Of a DNA stretch of 60,276 nucleotides, positions 25,460 through 33,997 are shown in pieces. The notes below the pieces were generated by a model. That model saw nothing but the letters and a program-made list of their open reading frames with translations, did no database searches and was not told the DNA's origin. Numbering within the stretch: the first letter of the stretch is position 1; each line of letters begins with the position of its first letter. This DNA comes from Clostridium chromiireducens (GTDB taxonomy: Bacteria; Bacillota; Clostridia; Clostridiales; Clostridiaceae): positions 1 through 60,276 of the forward strand of contig NZ_MZGT01000032.1 of NCBI RefSeq assembly GCF_002029255.1, in the 5' to 3' direction. The position numbers and the translations under genes were made by a program.

Positions 25460-26187
25460 TGAATAGTCCTTTTTCACTATTTAAATGGGAGGCCGTTTTT
25501 AAAGACTTTAGCGTATTTTTTGAGGGATTTATAACAACACTTGAAGTTTCAATATTAGGACTTACTCTTGCATTAGTATTAGGAATTATATTTGGAGTTC
25601 TTTCTACAAGCAAAATTAAGATTTTTAAAGTTATAAGCAGGATATATGTAGAGATAATTCAAAATACACCGCTAGTAATTCAAATATTCTTTTTATTCAA
25701 CGGACTTCCTTATATAAAGATTGTCTTACCAGTATTTTTAATTGGAGTACTTGGAGTTGGAGTTTACCATGGGGCATATATAGCAGAAGTTGTGAGAACA
25801 GGTATTACGTCAATACCCAAAGGTCAATTTGAAGCAGCGAAGTCACAAGGATTTTCTCATACTAAAACCATGAGATATATAATTTTGCCTCAGACAGTAA
25901 AGATAATAATACCACCACTTGCAAATCAATTGGTAAATCTAATAAAAAATACTTCTGTATTAGCAATGATAGCAGGTGGGGACTTAATGTATAGAGCAGA
26001 CTCGTGGTCAAGTTCAAATATGTATTATGGTCCTGCATATGTTATAACTGGGGTTCTTTACTTTATACTTTGTTACCCATTAGCAGTATTATCAAGAAAA
26101 CTTGAATTAAAAGAAAAGAGAAAAATATCAATTAATATTGAGGATTCTATAAAGACTCAAACTGTTGCTGCAGAAGGGGGGCTATAA
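25459..26187 (+). CDS. Amino acid ABC transporter permease (subunit 1)
   Basis: A 242-residue HisM/GlnP-type permease. A central EAA-like loop G-Q-F-E-A-A-K-S-Q-G-F-S precedes RYIILPQTVKIIIPPLANQ, and VEIIQNTPLVIQIFFLF is in the N-terminal half. Three to five helices. It starts at the A of the glnH stop (TAATG), so coupled. It forms a heterodimer with the next permease. Confidence 0.93.
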   Translation: MNSPFSLFKWEAVFKDFSVFFEGFITTLEVSILGLTLALVLGIIFGVLSTSKIKIFKVISRIYVEIIQNTPLVIQIFFLFNGLPYIKIVLPVFLIGVLGVGVYHGAYIAEVVRTGITSIPKGQFEAAKSQGFSHTKTMRYIILPQTVKIIIPPLANQLVNLIKNTSVLAMIAGGDLMYRADSWSSSNMYYGPAYVITGVLYFILCYPLAVLSRKLELKEKRKISINIEDSIKTQTVAAEGGL

Positions 26188-26189
26188 TA

Positions 26190-26822
26190 ATGTCAAGTGT
26201 ATTTAATCAAGCAAATATAGAATTTCTTTTACAGGGAATAAAATTGACTTTAACAATAGCTTTTATATCAATTATTCTAAGTATGTTTTTTGGAACAATT
26301 CTTGCAGTGTTAAGAAATTATTCAAAAGGAATTTTAGGAAAAATTGCAACAATATATATAGAAATTTATAGAAATACACCAAACTTATTATGGATATTAG
26401 CTATCAGGTTTTTAGTTCCAATAAAGCCTATGTATTCAGGGATTTTATCTTTTACATTGTTTACTTCTGCTGTTATGGCGGAAATATTTAGGGGGGGAAT
26501 GAATTCTGTTAGTACAGGGCAATATGAGGCAGCTTATTCTCAAGGATTTTCAAAATTTCAGACTTTGAGATATATAATTTTGCCTCAAAGCTTTAGGAGA
26601 TGTATTCCAACATTTTTGTCTCAATCGGTTACTGTAATAAAAGACACCTCTTTCTTATGGGCAGTGGGTATTGAGGAATTTACAGGAAAAGGTATGATTC
26701 TTATGGGAAGTTTTGTTTCATCATTTCAGATATTCTTATTATTTGGAGCTATAGCCGCAACGTATTTTATTATGAATTTTGCAATATCATGTTGTGTTAG
26801 AACAATTAGGACCGAGTACTAA
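26190..26822 (+). CDS. Amino acid ABC transporter permease (subunit 2)
   Basis: A 210-residue HisM/GlnP-type permease. It carries YIEIYRNTPNLLWILAIRF, AEIFRGGMNSVSTGQYEAAYSQGFSK and RYIILPQSFRRCIPTFLSQ (first and last in pieces), with KDTSFLWAVG near the end. It is 2 bp after its partner and last in the alsS-glnQHMP unit. A terminator follows at 26856. Confidence 0.93.
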   Translation: MSSVFNQANIEFLLQGIKLTLTIAFISIILSMFFGTILAVLRNYSKGILGKIATIYIEIYRNTPNLLWILAIRFLVPIKPMYSGILSFTLFTSAVMAEIFRGGMNSVSTGQYEAAYSQGFSKFQTLRYIILPQSFRRCIPTFLSQSVTVIKDTSFLWAVGIEEFTGKGMILMGSFVSSFQIFLLFGAIAATYFIMNFAISCCVRTIRTEY

Positions 26823-26855
26823 GATTAAGCAAGAACTAGAATATTTATTATATGA

Positions 26856-26901
26856 AAATCGAGTAGAGTTAAAGCGAATGGTTTAACTTCTACTCGATTT
26901 A
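26856..26901 (+). terminator. Hairpin terminator after the amino acid transporter
   Basis: AAATCGAGTAGAGTTAAA (26856-26873) and TTTAACTtCTACTCGATTT form an 18-bp stem with one mismatch and a short loop. The tail is AAATATT rather than T-run, so it may serve as a bidirectional barrier toward the convergent gene. Confidence 0.7.
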
Positions 26902-26989
26902 AATATTTATACAATATGATATTAGACAGATTCCTCATTAAAGTTCTACTCTTCCATCTAAGTTACATAGTGTATATCTATCTCACTAA

Positions 26990-27625
26990 TTATCTGAATT
27001 TTTCAGGGAATTGTTTTATAATTGCGTCTGAAATTATATCAGAAAAATGAATCATGTGATTCTCACCTGTATCATAAGCCTCAATATCTGCAGGCCAGAG
27101 TTTATTTATTCTGGCTACGGCTTGATCTGTAACTAATTCTAAATGTTTATGTAACATGTTTTTTAATTCAGTGTTTTGTAGGTTAGGATTTGCTTTTGAT
27201 AAAAAGTCAGCGATTTCATCAGCATTTTTGTACCATAATGTATTATACTTATCTAATTCAGCCTTTTTGTTGTTTTTAGCTGCGTCAACAACTTGACCTG
27301 CAATTGAAATATGTTCCCTTAAAAGCTCAGAAAGCTTATTTCCTGCTTCTTCACCGTAGTATGGGCTAATTGAATTTCCAATGTCATCTTGATTTTTAAG
27401 TAATCTTTGTAATATAAAATCTTCATCGGGAAGAGAAGATAAATCGCTAATAATAAAATTCCTAGTCCATAAAACATGATCAATCCAGAGTTTTCTTTCA
27501 TCTGATTTTAAAGTGACTGAAGAAGTGGTCAGGATATTTTTATTATCAATGCTATATACCTCTATCGGTGTTATTAGTGTATTAAGTAAAATAAATAGTA
27601 TAAAAGTAGAAAAGAATTTTTTCAT
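26990..27625 (-). CDS. Secreted helical protein of unknown function
   Basis: 211 residues. N-terminal signal peptide (MKKFFSTFILFILLNTLITPIEVYS), then an all-helical soluble domain. Conserved-looking WIDHVLWTRNFIISDLSSLPD and the repeat-like pattern HISIAGQVVDAA...KHLELVTDQAVA suggest a four-helix bundle with two internal halves, each holding a His and an acidic/aromatic segment. I recognise it as a type found in clostridia and bacilli but cannot name a function. Some database labels for such proteins are unreliable. It is a single gene with AAGGAGTG 13 nt before ATG. Confidence 0.8.
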   Translation of the reverse strand: MKKFFSTFILFILLNTLITPIEVYSIDNKNILTTSSVTLKSDERKLWIDHVLWTRNFIISDLSSLPDEDFILQRLLKNQDDIGNSISPYYGEEAGNKLSELLREHISIAGQVVDAAKNNKKAELDKYNTLWYKNADEIADFLSKANPNLQNTELKNMLHKHLELVTDQAVARINKLWPADIEAYDTGENHMIHFSDIISDAIIKQFPEKFR

Positions 27626-27756
27626 TATAATTTAACACTCCTTTGCGATAATACTGATTTCATTTTTTCCTAATGTTTTAATAATATACTAGTAATAGAA
27701 AAGAAGCTTTAAGCAAGGGAAAATAAGTAAAACTAATATCCATGCATTTTTATAAT

Positions 27757-28668
27757 CTATCTTCTGGTTGTAGCTCCACTTAGAATATTAGAACAAGAAA
27801 AATAAATTCCTAGGAGGATAAAGATTAGACTAATAATATGGATAGGTAATATTTTTTCTCTTAATACTATACTAGAGAGCAAAATACAGCTGATTGGCAT
27901 AACTCCTGAAAATACAGCAGCATTATTCGCATCCACTTTTCTAATTCCTTTGAACCACAATATATAAGAAATTACAGAAACAAATACTCCGTTATATCCT
28001 ATTGATAGGTATATTGTAGTATTTAAGTTAGTAAAATCAAAGGATAGAAGATCATGTAGAGCAAAGGGAATGAAACATAAGGTTGAAAATATTGTAATTA
28101 TGGTTGTTCGGTATATTGGTGGAATTTGAATGTCATTTTTCTTACTCAATATAGAGAAAAGAGCTTCGCATAATACCGCTAAAAAAACTAACAGAGTTCC
28201 TTTAATAAAATTTACATTACTTGAAGGTAATATGAATAAGCTATAAATATTTATTAATAAGATTCCAAAGACAACAAATACAATTCCTAAGATTCTATTT
28301 AAATATAGCTTTTCTTTTAATATAAAGAAGGCTAATATCCCAATTATAGCTGGTGAAGTGCTTGTTATTAAGCCACTTTCAGATGCAGAGGTGAATTTTA
28401 ATCCGAAAAAAAGCAGAATTCTAAATAAGAAAACTCCGGTAGTGGATTGAAAAAATAACATAAGCATTGTTCTCTTATCAATTTTAGGGAGCTCTTTTTT
28501 TATTCTGAAAGTCAAAGGTATTAATACAATCAATGCTGTTATAAGGCTTAATTCTGATGTTAAGAAAATAGGCAAGGTTTGAACTAATAATTTACTTACT
28601 ACAACTGAGCTGCCAGCAATAAACATTGCTAATGTTAGTTCTAGATAAGCACTAAATTTATTTTTCAT
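27757..28668 (-). CDS. EamA/DMT family transporter
   Basis: About 303 residues with ten hydrophobic helices and two EamA repeats. The first holds AMFIAGSSVVVSKLLV, and the second VLCEALFSILSKKN and ISCILLSSIVLREKI. Drug/metabolite transporters of this type export amino acids or small metabolites; the substrate is unknown. An upstream in-frame ATG (28689) would place the SD AAGGAGA inside the gene, so ATG 28668 is taken. It is divergent from the MocR regulator, the usual arrangement for a MocR-controlled exporter. Confidence 0.9.
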   Translation of the reverse strand: MKNKFSAYLELTLAMFIAGSSVVVSKLLVQTLPIFLTSELSLITALIVLIPLTFRIKKELPKIDKRTMLMLFFQSTTGVFLFRILLFFGLKFTSASESGLITSTSPAIIGILAFFILKEKLYLNRILGIVFVVFGILLINIYSLFILPSSNVNFIKGTLLVFLAVLCEALFSILSKKNDIQIPPIYRTTIITIFSTLCFIPFALHDLLSFDFTNLNTTIYLSIGYNGVFVSVISYILWFKGIRKVDANNAAVFSGVMPISCILLSSIVLREKILPIHIISLIFILLGIYFSCSNILSGATTRR

Positions 28669-28730
28669 TTTGGATTCTCCTTCTATCATTGTAAGTTTAT
28701 AGTATTTATTTTATAATAGTAGCACCTATA

Positions 28731-28778
28731 AAGTGGTTTATGTAGTTCCACTTAATATGGTTTTTTCTAGTACCACTT
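28731..28778. promoter_or_regulatory. MocR operator repeats
   Basis: AAGTGG (28731-28736), CCACTT (28748-28753) and CCACTT (28773-28778) occur in the divergent promoter region. Repeated short sites in direct and inverted order are typical of MocR/GabR-type regulators. Confidence 0.5.
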
Positions 28779-28799
28779 TTATTAGGAGATGATTAAGTA

Positions 28800-30209
28800 A
28801 TGTGGTTAAGTATATATAAAAATAGTGATGTATCACTTATAAGACAGATTTATGGACAAATAAAATTACTTATATTGCAAGGTAAATTAGTTGAGGGAAG
28901 TAAGCTACCATCAACAAGGTGGCTTTCAGAAGATTTAAAAATATCTAGAAATGTTATTTTGGAAGCTTATGAACAGCTTATGGCCGAAGGTTATATTGAA
29001 AGTAGGCATGGGTCAGGTACAGTTGTTTCAAAAGGCACTTATTTTAAAAGAGAGACAATAAAGAAAAATCAAGTTATTTCAAGCAAGATTTTAAAAGAAT
29101 ATGACAATAATATAATTGATTTTCGATCTGGAATACCAGAATTAGGTATGTTTCCTAGAAGGGAATGGGGAAATTTATTTAATAAAATCTGTACTAATAG
29201 TTCATATTCAATATTTAGATATTGCAGTCCTGAAGGCGTAATGGAATTAAGACAAGAACTTTCAGAGTACTTATTTAGAACAAGAGGAATACAGTGTAGT
29301 CCGGAACAAATAGTGATTACTTCAGGTTCTACACAAGGACTATCTTTGATAGCAAAAATTCTATATAATCCTAATTCTGAAGTTGTTACAGAGGACCCTA
29401 TTCATTATGGGCTATTAAATGTTATTTTATCTTGTGGATATTCAATAAATGCTGTTCCAGTTGATGATAAAGGATTAAAAACGGATATGATAAATCCAAC
29501 AGGCAAAGTCGAATTCATATATGTAACACCATCTCATCAATTTCCATTAGGTGGAGTTATGCCAATACAGAGACGTATAGAACTTGTTAAATTTGCAGAA
29601 AAGAATAATTGTTATATTATTGAGGACGATTATGATAGTGAGTTTCGCTATGAGGGGCAACCAATAAGTTCACTCTATGAATTGGAGCCAAATAGAGTAA
29701 TATATATTGGATCTTTTAGTAAGATTTTGGCTCCAGCATTGAGATTAGGTTATATGTTATTACCTAAAGAATTATTACACAGATATAGGAATTTAAAAAT
29801 GTACACAGATGTACATACTGAATCTATTTCACAGCTTGTTTTGGCAAAGTTTATAAGCGAAGGAAAGTTAGAAAAGCATATATGGAAAATGAGAAAAGAA
29901 TATAGTAAGAAACGACAGGAATTAATTAAAAATTTAGATGTTAATTTTCCTAACAAGTATATCATAAAAGGACAAGCAGCTGGTTTGCATTTGGTGGTTG
30001 AGTTCGAAGATATAACTTTTACAGAAGAAGTATTGAATAAAATTACAAGAGAAAGAGTGAAAGTATATCCAGTTGAAAGTTATGCAATACATAAAGGATA
30101 TCATCAAAATGAAATTATTTTAGGATATGGACATTTGAGTGTTGAAGAAATAGAAAAAGGAATTATGAGGATTGGGAAGGTTTTAAAGAAGGATATATAT
30201 AGAAATTAG
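28800..30209 (+). CDS. MocR/PdxR family PLP-dependent transcriptional regulator
   Basis: 469 residues, normal for the family. N-terminal GntR-type winged HTH (about 10-75: LPSTRWLSEDLKISRNVILEAYEQLMAEGYIESRHGSGT, in pieces), a linker, then a fold-type I aminotransferase domain. The PLP lysine lies in S-F-S-K-I-L-A-P-A-L-R-L-G-Y and the Asp in EDDYDSEFRY. Such regulators sense PLP or PLP-amine adducts. It is divergent from an EamA exporter with shared operator-like repeats, so it likely controls that gene. The effector is not known. Confidence 0.93.
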   Translation: MWLSIYKNSDVSLIRQIYGQIKLLILQGKLVEGSKLPSTRWLSEDLKISRNVILEAYEQLMAEGYIESRHGSGTVVSKGTYFKRETIKKNQVISSKILKEYDNNIIDFRSGIPELGMFPRREWGNLFNKICTNSSYSIFRYCSPEGVMELRQELSEYLFRTRGIQCSPEQIVITSGSTQGLSLIAKILYNPNSEVVTEDPIHYGLLNVILSCGYSINAVPVDDKGLKTDMINPTGKVEFIYVTPSHQFPLGGVMPIQRRIELVKFAEKNNCYIIEDDYDSEFRYEGQPISSLYELEPNRVIYIGSFSKILAPALRLGYMLLPKELLHRYRNLKMYTDVHTESISQLVLAKFISEGKLEKHIWKMRKEYSKKRQELIKNLDVNFPNKYIIKGQAAGLHLVVEFEDITFTEEVLNKITRERVKVYPVESYAIHKGYHQNEIILGYGHLSVEEIEKGIMRIGKVLKKDIYRN

Positions 30210-30255
30210 TTATATTAACTAATTTAAAAAATTTGAACCAATTTGAGTTTTCACA

Positions 30256-30286
30256 TTGACTTAAAGCGCGCTTTAAGTGATATTAT
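30256..30286 (+). promoter_or_regulatory. MerR-type promoter with 20-bp palindrome
   Basis: TTGACT (30256-30261) and TATTAT (30281-30286) are 19 nt apart, the stretched spacer typical of MerR-controlled promoters. Between them lies a perfect 20-bp palindrome (30259-30278), two copies of ACTTAAAGCG facing each other. Autoregulation by the MerR protein just downstream is the natural reading. Confidence 0.85.
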
Positions 30287-30307
30287 TTTTTTTGTAGGAG
30301 GAAGTAT

Positions 30308-30697
30308 ATGTTAGAATTTGAAATAAGTGAGGTATCGAAAATAACCAAATTAAAAGCTCACACCTTACGGTACTACGAAAGTATTGGATTAATTAAAGAT
30401 ATTAAAAGAAATTCAGCGGGAAAAAGAATTTATACTGAACAAGATTTGAAATGGCTTGAAGTGATAAATAGACTTAGGGAAACTGGAATGAATATAAGCA
30501 AGATGAAAGAATATGCAAGATTAAGACATATGGGAGATGATACAATCTCAGAAAGAAAAAATATGATGGAAAATCATTTGGAATCAATAAATAGAGAAAT
30601 TAAAAAATTATTGGAAGCAAAAGACTATGTAGAAAATAAAATCAAGATTTATAATGAAATGGAGGAAAAGATTAATGAAAGAGGAAAGCAGATTTGA
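30308..30697 (+). CDS. MerR family transcriptional regulator
   Basis: 129 residues. The winged HTH EISEVSKITKLKAHTLRYYESIGLI (in pieces) is at 4-28, followed by a dimerising coiled coil (about 80-125) and no Cys metal-binding tail. Short MerR proteins of this type respond to organic or oxidative signals and often sit with oxidoreductases. The 3' end overlaps the carboxymuconolactone decarboxylase-like gene by 23 bp. A stretched-spacer palindromic promoter lies directly upstream. Confidence 0.93.
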   Translation: MLEFEISEVSKITKLKAHTLRYYESIGLIKDIKRNSAGKRIYTEQDLKWLEVINRLRETGMNISKMKEYARLRHMGDDTISERKNMMENHLESINREIKKLLEAKDYVENKIKIYNEMEEKINERGKQI

Positions 30698-31466
30698 AAG
30701 AGGATATAGAAAATTACTTGAGATAGATGGAAAAGCTGGTCAAGAGGTAGAAAATGGTTTGAAGGATATATCTCCTGACTTGGGCAGATATATCATAGAG
30801 TACAGCTTTGGTGATATTTATTCAAGAGATGGACTTGATTTAAAGTCAAAAGAAATTGCAGTAGTTGCAGCATTAACAGCATTAGGAAATGCGCAGCCGC
30901 AGTTAAAAGTTCATATAAATGGAGCTCTAAATGTTGGGTGTACAATTAATGAGATTAAAGAAGTGATAATTCAAATGTCAGGATATTCTGGTTTTCCAAC
31001 ATCTATAAATGCAATGAATGCATTAAAAGACGTGATTAATGAACGAAAAATGGAAGGTATGAATGATATTGTTGGAGACGAACCTACAAATGAAATACTG
31101 CCATCAGAGAGGTATGAAGTTGGGGTGAAGGAGCTCTCAGAATTAGATAGTAATCAAGTGAAAGTTCTTGAAGAAGCGTATAATGATTTTGCACCAGACT
31201 TAGTTAAGCTTGTAGTAAATAGCTATGCAGATATTATTGGCAGAAATAATTTGAGTAAAAGATATAGGCAGATTGCTACAATTGCAGCGTTAACAGCCTT
31301 GGGAAATGCTAAACCACAATTGAAGTTTCATATAAATTCAGGACTGAATATTGGGTTAACAATAGATGAGGTAAATGAAATCATGCTTTTGATGACTGTG
31401 TTTGCGGGATTTCCAGCAGCAATAAATGGGGCAAATACTTTAAAAGAAGTTGTGAATGAAAGATAA
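30675..31466 (+). CDS. Tandem carboxymuconolactone decarboxylase-like (AhpD-fold) protein
   Basis: 263 residues with two CMD domains. Repeat 1 (about 25-115) has AVVAALTALGNAQPQLKVHI, and repeat 2 (about 165-260) has ATIAALTALGNAKPQLKFHI. Each is preceded by a P-D-L-g/v-k/r segment and followed by sGFPts/aaIN-A. Neither has the C-x-x-C pair of AhpD peroxiredoxin partners, so a lactone decarboxylase or other thiol-free role is more likely. An earlier in-frame ATG (30654) lacks spacing to GGAGG; ATG 30675 fits. It is cotranscribed with merR, which probably controls it. Confidence 0.87.
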   Translation: MKEESRFERGYRKLLEIDGKAGQEVENGLKDISPDLGRYIIEYSFGDIYSRDGLDLKSKEIAVVAALTALGNAQPQLKVHINGALNVGCTINEIKEVIIQMSGYSGFPTSINAMNALKDVINERKMEGMNDIVGDEPTNEILPSERYEVGVKELSELDSNQVKVLEEAYNDFAPDLVKLVVNSYADIIGRNNLSKRYRQIATIAALTALGNAKPQLKFHINSGLNIGLTIDEVNEIMLLMTVFAGFPAAINGANTLKEVVNER

Positions 31467-31481
31467 AATAAGTCCATCATA

Positions 31482-31764
31482 GATAAACAACATATAACTT
31501 AGACTTATGTATATAACTCAACGAAATAAGAAACATACGTTTGTTCCAGTTTCTAGGGAATTTTTATGGGCAATTCTAAGGCTATAAGTTGTGCCCAAAG
31601 TGCTAGCCTCAAAGAACAAGCTCTGAACTAGCACATTTGGAACAACTTATAGCCTAAGAATTACATCCATCAAAATTCCCAATGAAACATTCCACAAAAG
31701 TATGTTTCTTATTTCTAGTTGAGATATTTTTCAAAGTATAAGTTTAAGTCTTAATTTGTTTATC
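31482..31764 (+). repeat. Long-hairpin repeat family, copy B
   Basis: An imperfect palindrome of about 283 bp starting 16 nt after the stop of the preceding gene. Terminal arms GATAAACAA (31482-) and TTGTTTATC (-31764); inner arms AAATAAGAAACATAC and GTATGTTTCTTATTT, then GGGAATTTT/AAAATTCCC. The core GTTGTGCC (31588-31595) faces GGAACAAC (31639-31646), inside the stem GGCTATAAGTTG/CAACTTATAGCC. The apical stem GTGCTAG/CTAGCAC carries a bulge. Its core is very like that of copy D. Confidence 0.85.
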
Positions 31765-31795
31765 TATATAGATATCTAACATATAACTTACCGAA

Positions 31796-31845
31796 ATTAT
31801 AAATATTTTTATTCCGAAAAACTATGAAAATATTTATAATTTTTA
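31796..31845 (+). terminator. AT-rich hairpin with T tail, possible terminator
   Basis: ATTATAAATATTTT (31796-31809) and AAAATATTTATAAT (31827-31840) form a 14-bp perfect stem followed by TTTTTAG. It could end transcripts that read through hairpin copy B. The surrounding 31765-31936 holds no gene. Confidence 0.45.
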
Positions 31846-31936
31846 GTGAAAATAGTAACAAAAGTTTTACCGAGATTTTAAAAATATTTATTTATAAGTA
31901 GAATACTAATTTGAATATCTATGAACAAGCACGTAA

Positions 31937-32006
31937 CCTAGACTTATGCTATAATCCGCCATAAAGTAGAAATATTGTTGCATCCTAAAGGGCATGATAA
32001 TTTCGG
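31937..32006 (+). repeat. Decayed half copy of the long-hairpin repeat
   Basis: CCTAGACTTATGC..., AAAGTAGAAATATTGTTG and GGGCATGATAATTTCGG follow the same order as the outer arm of copy A read on the minus strand, matching about 34 of the first 44 bases without gaps. The core and right arm are missing. I see no gene from here to 32112. Confidence 0.65.
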
Positions 32007-32112
32007 AGGATTATGAATAAATCGACGAAAATGCTAAATGTAATTGGTAAATATGGTATATAATTAGTATATTATATAAGTGATTTAATAAGAGTAATAT
32101 TGGGGGAGAGAA

Positions 32113-32907
32113 ATGACTGGGATACGATATTCTTTTAATAGTAATAATAGAAATGTTGAAATAAAAAGATGTAATAACGCTATACATTCATCAAAGACTC
32201 ACTTTCATGAAGAAGTTTCTATAGGATTAATTGAAAGTGGGAGTTCTAAAACTGAAATAGAAGGAAATATCTACGACCTTACAAAGAATACATTTCTAAT
32301 AATACCTCCCAATATTTCTCATAGATGTAATCCAGAAAACTATGAAAATTGGAATTTTAAAATGTTATATATTAATACAGAATGGTTTAAATCAGGATTC
32401 AATACTAATAGTAAAGATATAGGATTTGATTATATGAAAATAAATGAAAAGATATTTTTAGATGTAGTTAAATTAATTGATGATATTGAAAAGGGAAATA
32501 GTACTATAGATAATGAATCAAAATTATTAAATTACATTTCTCTTTTACTCAACAATGACAAATTGTATCTGGATGAAAATGTATCAGAAAATATCAATTC
32601 AAATATTAGAAAGATTAAGGAATATGTAGACTTAAACTATTTGGAGGATATAAGACTTGAAGATTTGTCTAATATAATAAATATAAGTAAATTTTATTTA
32701 ATCAGAAAATTTAATGATTATTATGGTTTATCTCCACATCAATATATAACTAATTTGAGAATAAATCATGCTAAGAGATTATTACAAACTAATAAAGATT
32801 TTGTTAGTGTAGCTATTGAAAGTGGCTTTTATGATCAGAGTCATTTTATAAAGAATTTTAAGGAGTATACTGGGGTAACACCAATGATATATAAAAGAAA
32901 TATCTAA
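32113..32907 (+). CDS. AraC family transcriptional regulator
   Basis: 264 residues. N-terminal AraC-type cupin (about 10-90: HFHEEVSIGLIESGSSK, FLIIPPNISHRCNPEN) and C-terminal double HTH (about 160-262: RLEDLSNIINISKFYLIRKFNDYYGLSPHQYI, in pieces, and VAIESGFYDQSHFIKNFKEYTGVTP, in pieces). It is the amino acid-sensing 'AraC with cupin' class often linked to exporters. The EamA gene 128 bp downstream on the same strand is the obvious candidate target. The ligand is not known. Confidence 0.93.
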   Translation: MTGIRYSFNSNNRNVEIKRCNNAIHSSKTHFHEEVSIGLIESGSSKTEIEGNIYDLTKNTFLIIPPNISHRCNPENYENWNFKMLYINTEWFKSGFNTNSKDIGFDYMKINEKIFLDVVKLIDDIEKGNSTIDNESKLLNYISLLLNNDKLYLDENVSENINSNIRKIKEYVDLNYLEDIRLEDLSNIINISKFYLIRKFNDYYGLSPHQYITNLRINHAKRLLQTNKDFVSVAIESGFYDQSHFIKNFKEYTGVTPMIYKRNI

Positions 32908-33035
32908 GTCGGTTCAATTTTTTACAATACTAATTTTAAAATTAAATTTATAATTACTTAGGTTCATAGCAGGACTAAATAATAATTAATTACTCTAATA
33001 GGTAATTAATTAAAAAGCTAAAGGAGTAATTATAA

Positions 33036-33962
33036 ATGAAAAGTAAGATTATTTTTGCAAATTTAATGGCTATTTTGACTATACTTATCTGGGGGACAAC
33101 TTTTATTTCAACTAAAATATTGTTAACCGAGCTTTCGCCAGAAGAAATTTTGGCTTATCGCTTTTTTATAGCATTTCTTATTTTAATTGTTATTTGTCCT
33201 AAAAATTTTAAATTTCTACCGTTAAAAGAGGAAATGCTATTTGTTCTTCTAGGAGCTAGTGGAATATCTTTATACTATTGGACTGAAAATTTAGCACTAA
33301 AATATACGTATGCATCAAATGTTGGTCTTATATCTTCTTCTATACCTATTTTTACAGCATTAATCTCTCATTTTATATTTAATAATGAAAAATTCACAGT
33401 TAATATGTTATTTGGATTTATTATAGCATTTATAGGAATATCTATTGTTATATATAATGGAAAAGTATTAAGATTAAACCCAAGGGGAGATTTTATGGCA
33501 ATAATTTCTGCAATTTTATTTTCTATATATTCAGTTTTAATAAAAAAGGTAGATAATAAATATGATCAGCTTTTAATAGTGAAAAAGACATTCTTTTATG
33601 GTGTTATAACTATGCTGCCTATTTTATTTATCACAAAGGTTAATATAACAAAGGTGCCAAATTTGAGGACAGATATTATTTTGAATTTATTGTTTCTTTC
33701 AATATTTGCATCAGTACTTTGTTTTCTAATGTGGAATAAAGCGGTAAAGGTTATAGGAGCAGTAAAAACTACAAATTATATATATTTTGTGCCGATAATC
33801 ACAATGATATCATCTAGCATTGTTTTGGGTGAAAAAATCAGCGGATTAATGATACTTGGAGGAATGTTAATATTTTGTGGTGTTTATGTAAGCCAGGGTA
33901 AATGGGGGAATAATATACTTAACTTCAAAATTAATAAAGCCGATAATATAAGCGGATCTTAA
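33036..33962 (+). CDS. EamA/DMT family transporter
   Basis: 308 residues, ten predicted helices, two EamA repeats. Repeat 1 has LIWGTTFISTKILLTELSPEEILAYRF (in pieces) and repeat 2 has SIYSVLIKKVD and SIVLGEKISGLMILGGMLI. Export of an amino acid or metabolite is the usual role. Located between an AraC regulator and the BceRS-like system; the AraC protein most likely controls it. Confidence 0.92.
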   Translation: MKSKIIFANLMAILTILIWGTTFISTKILLTELSPEEILAYRFFIAFLILIVICPKNFKFLPLKEEMLFVLLGASGISLYYWTENLALKYTYASNVGLISSSIPIFTALISHFIFNNEKFTVNMLFGFIIAFIGISIVIYNGKVLRLNPRGDFMAIISAILFSIYSVLIKKVDNKYDQLLIVKKTFFYGVITMLPILFITKVNITKVPNLRTDIILNLLFLSIFASVLCFLMWNKAVKVIGAVKTTNYIYFVPIITMISSSIVLGEKISGLMILGGMLIFCGVYVSQGKWGNNILNFKINKADNISGS

Positions 33963-33997
33963 GATTTGCATTTGTATAAAAAGGGAGAATAATTCAT

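Noticed and set aside
30203..30225. AAATTAGTTA/TAACTAATTT hairpin as mocR terminator
   Set aside because: It overlaps the stop codon and is followed by A residues on the plus strand, so it is not a convincing terminator.
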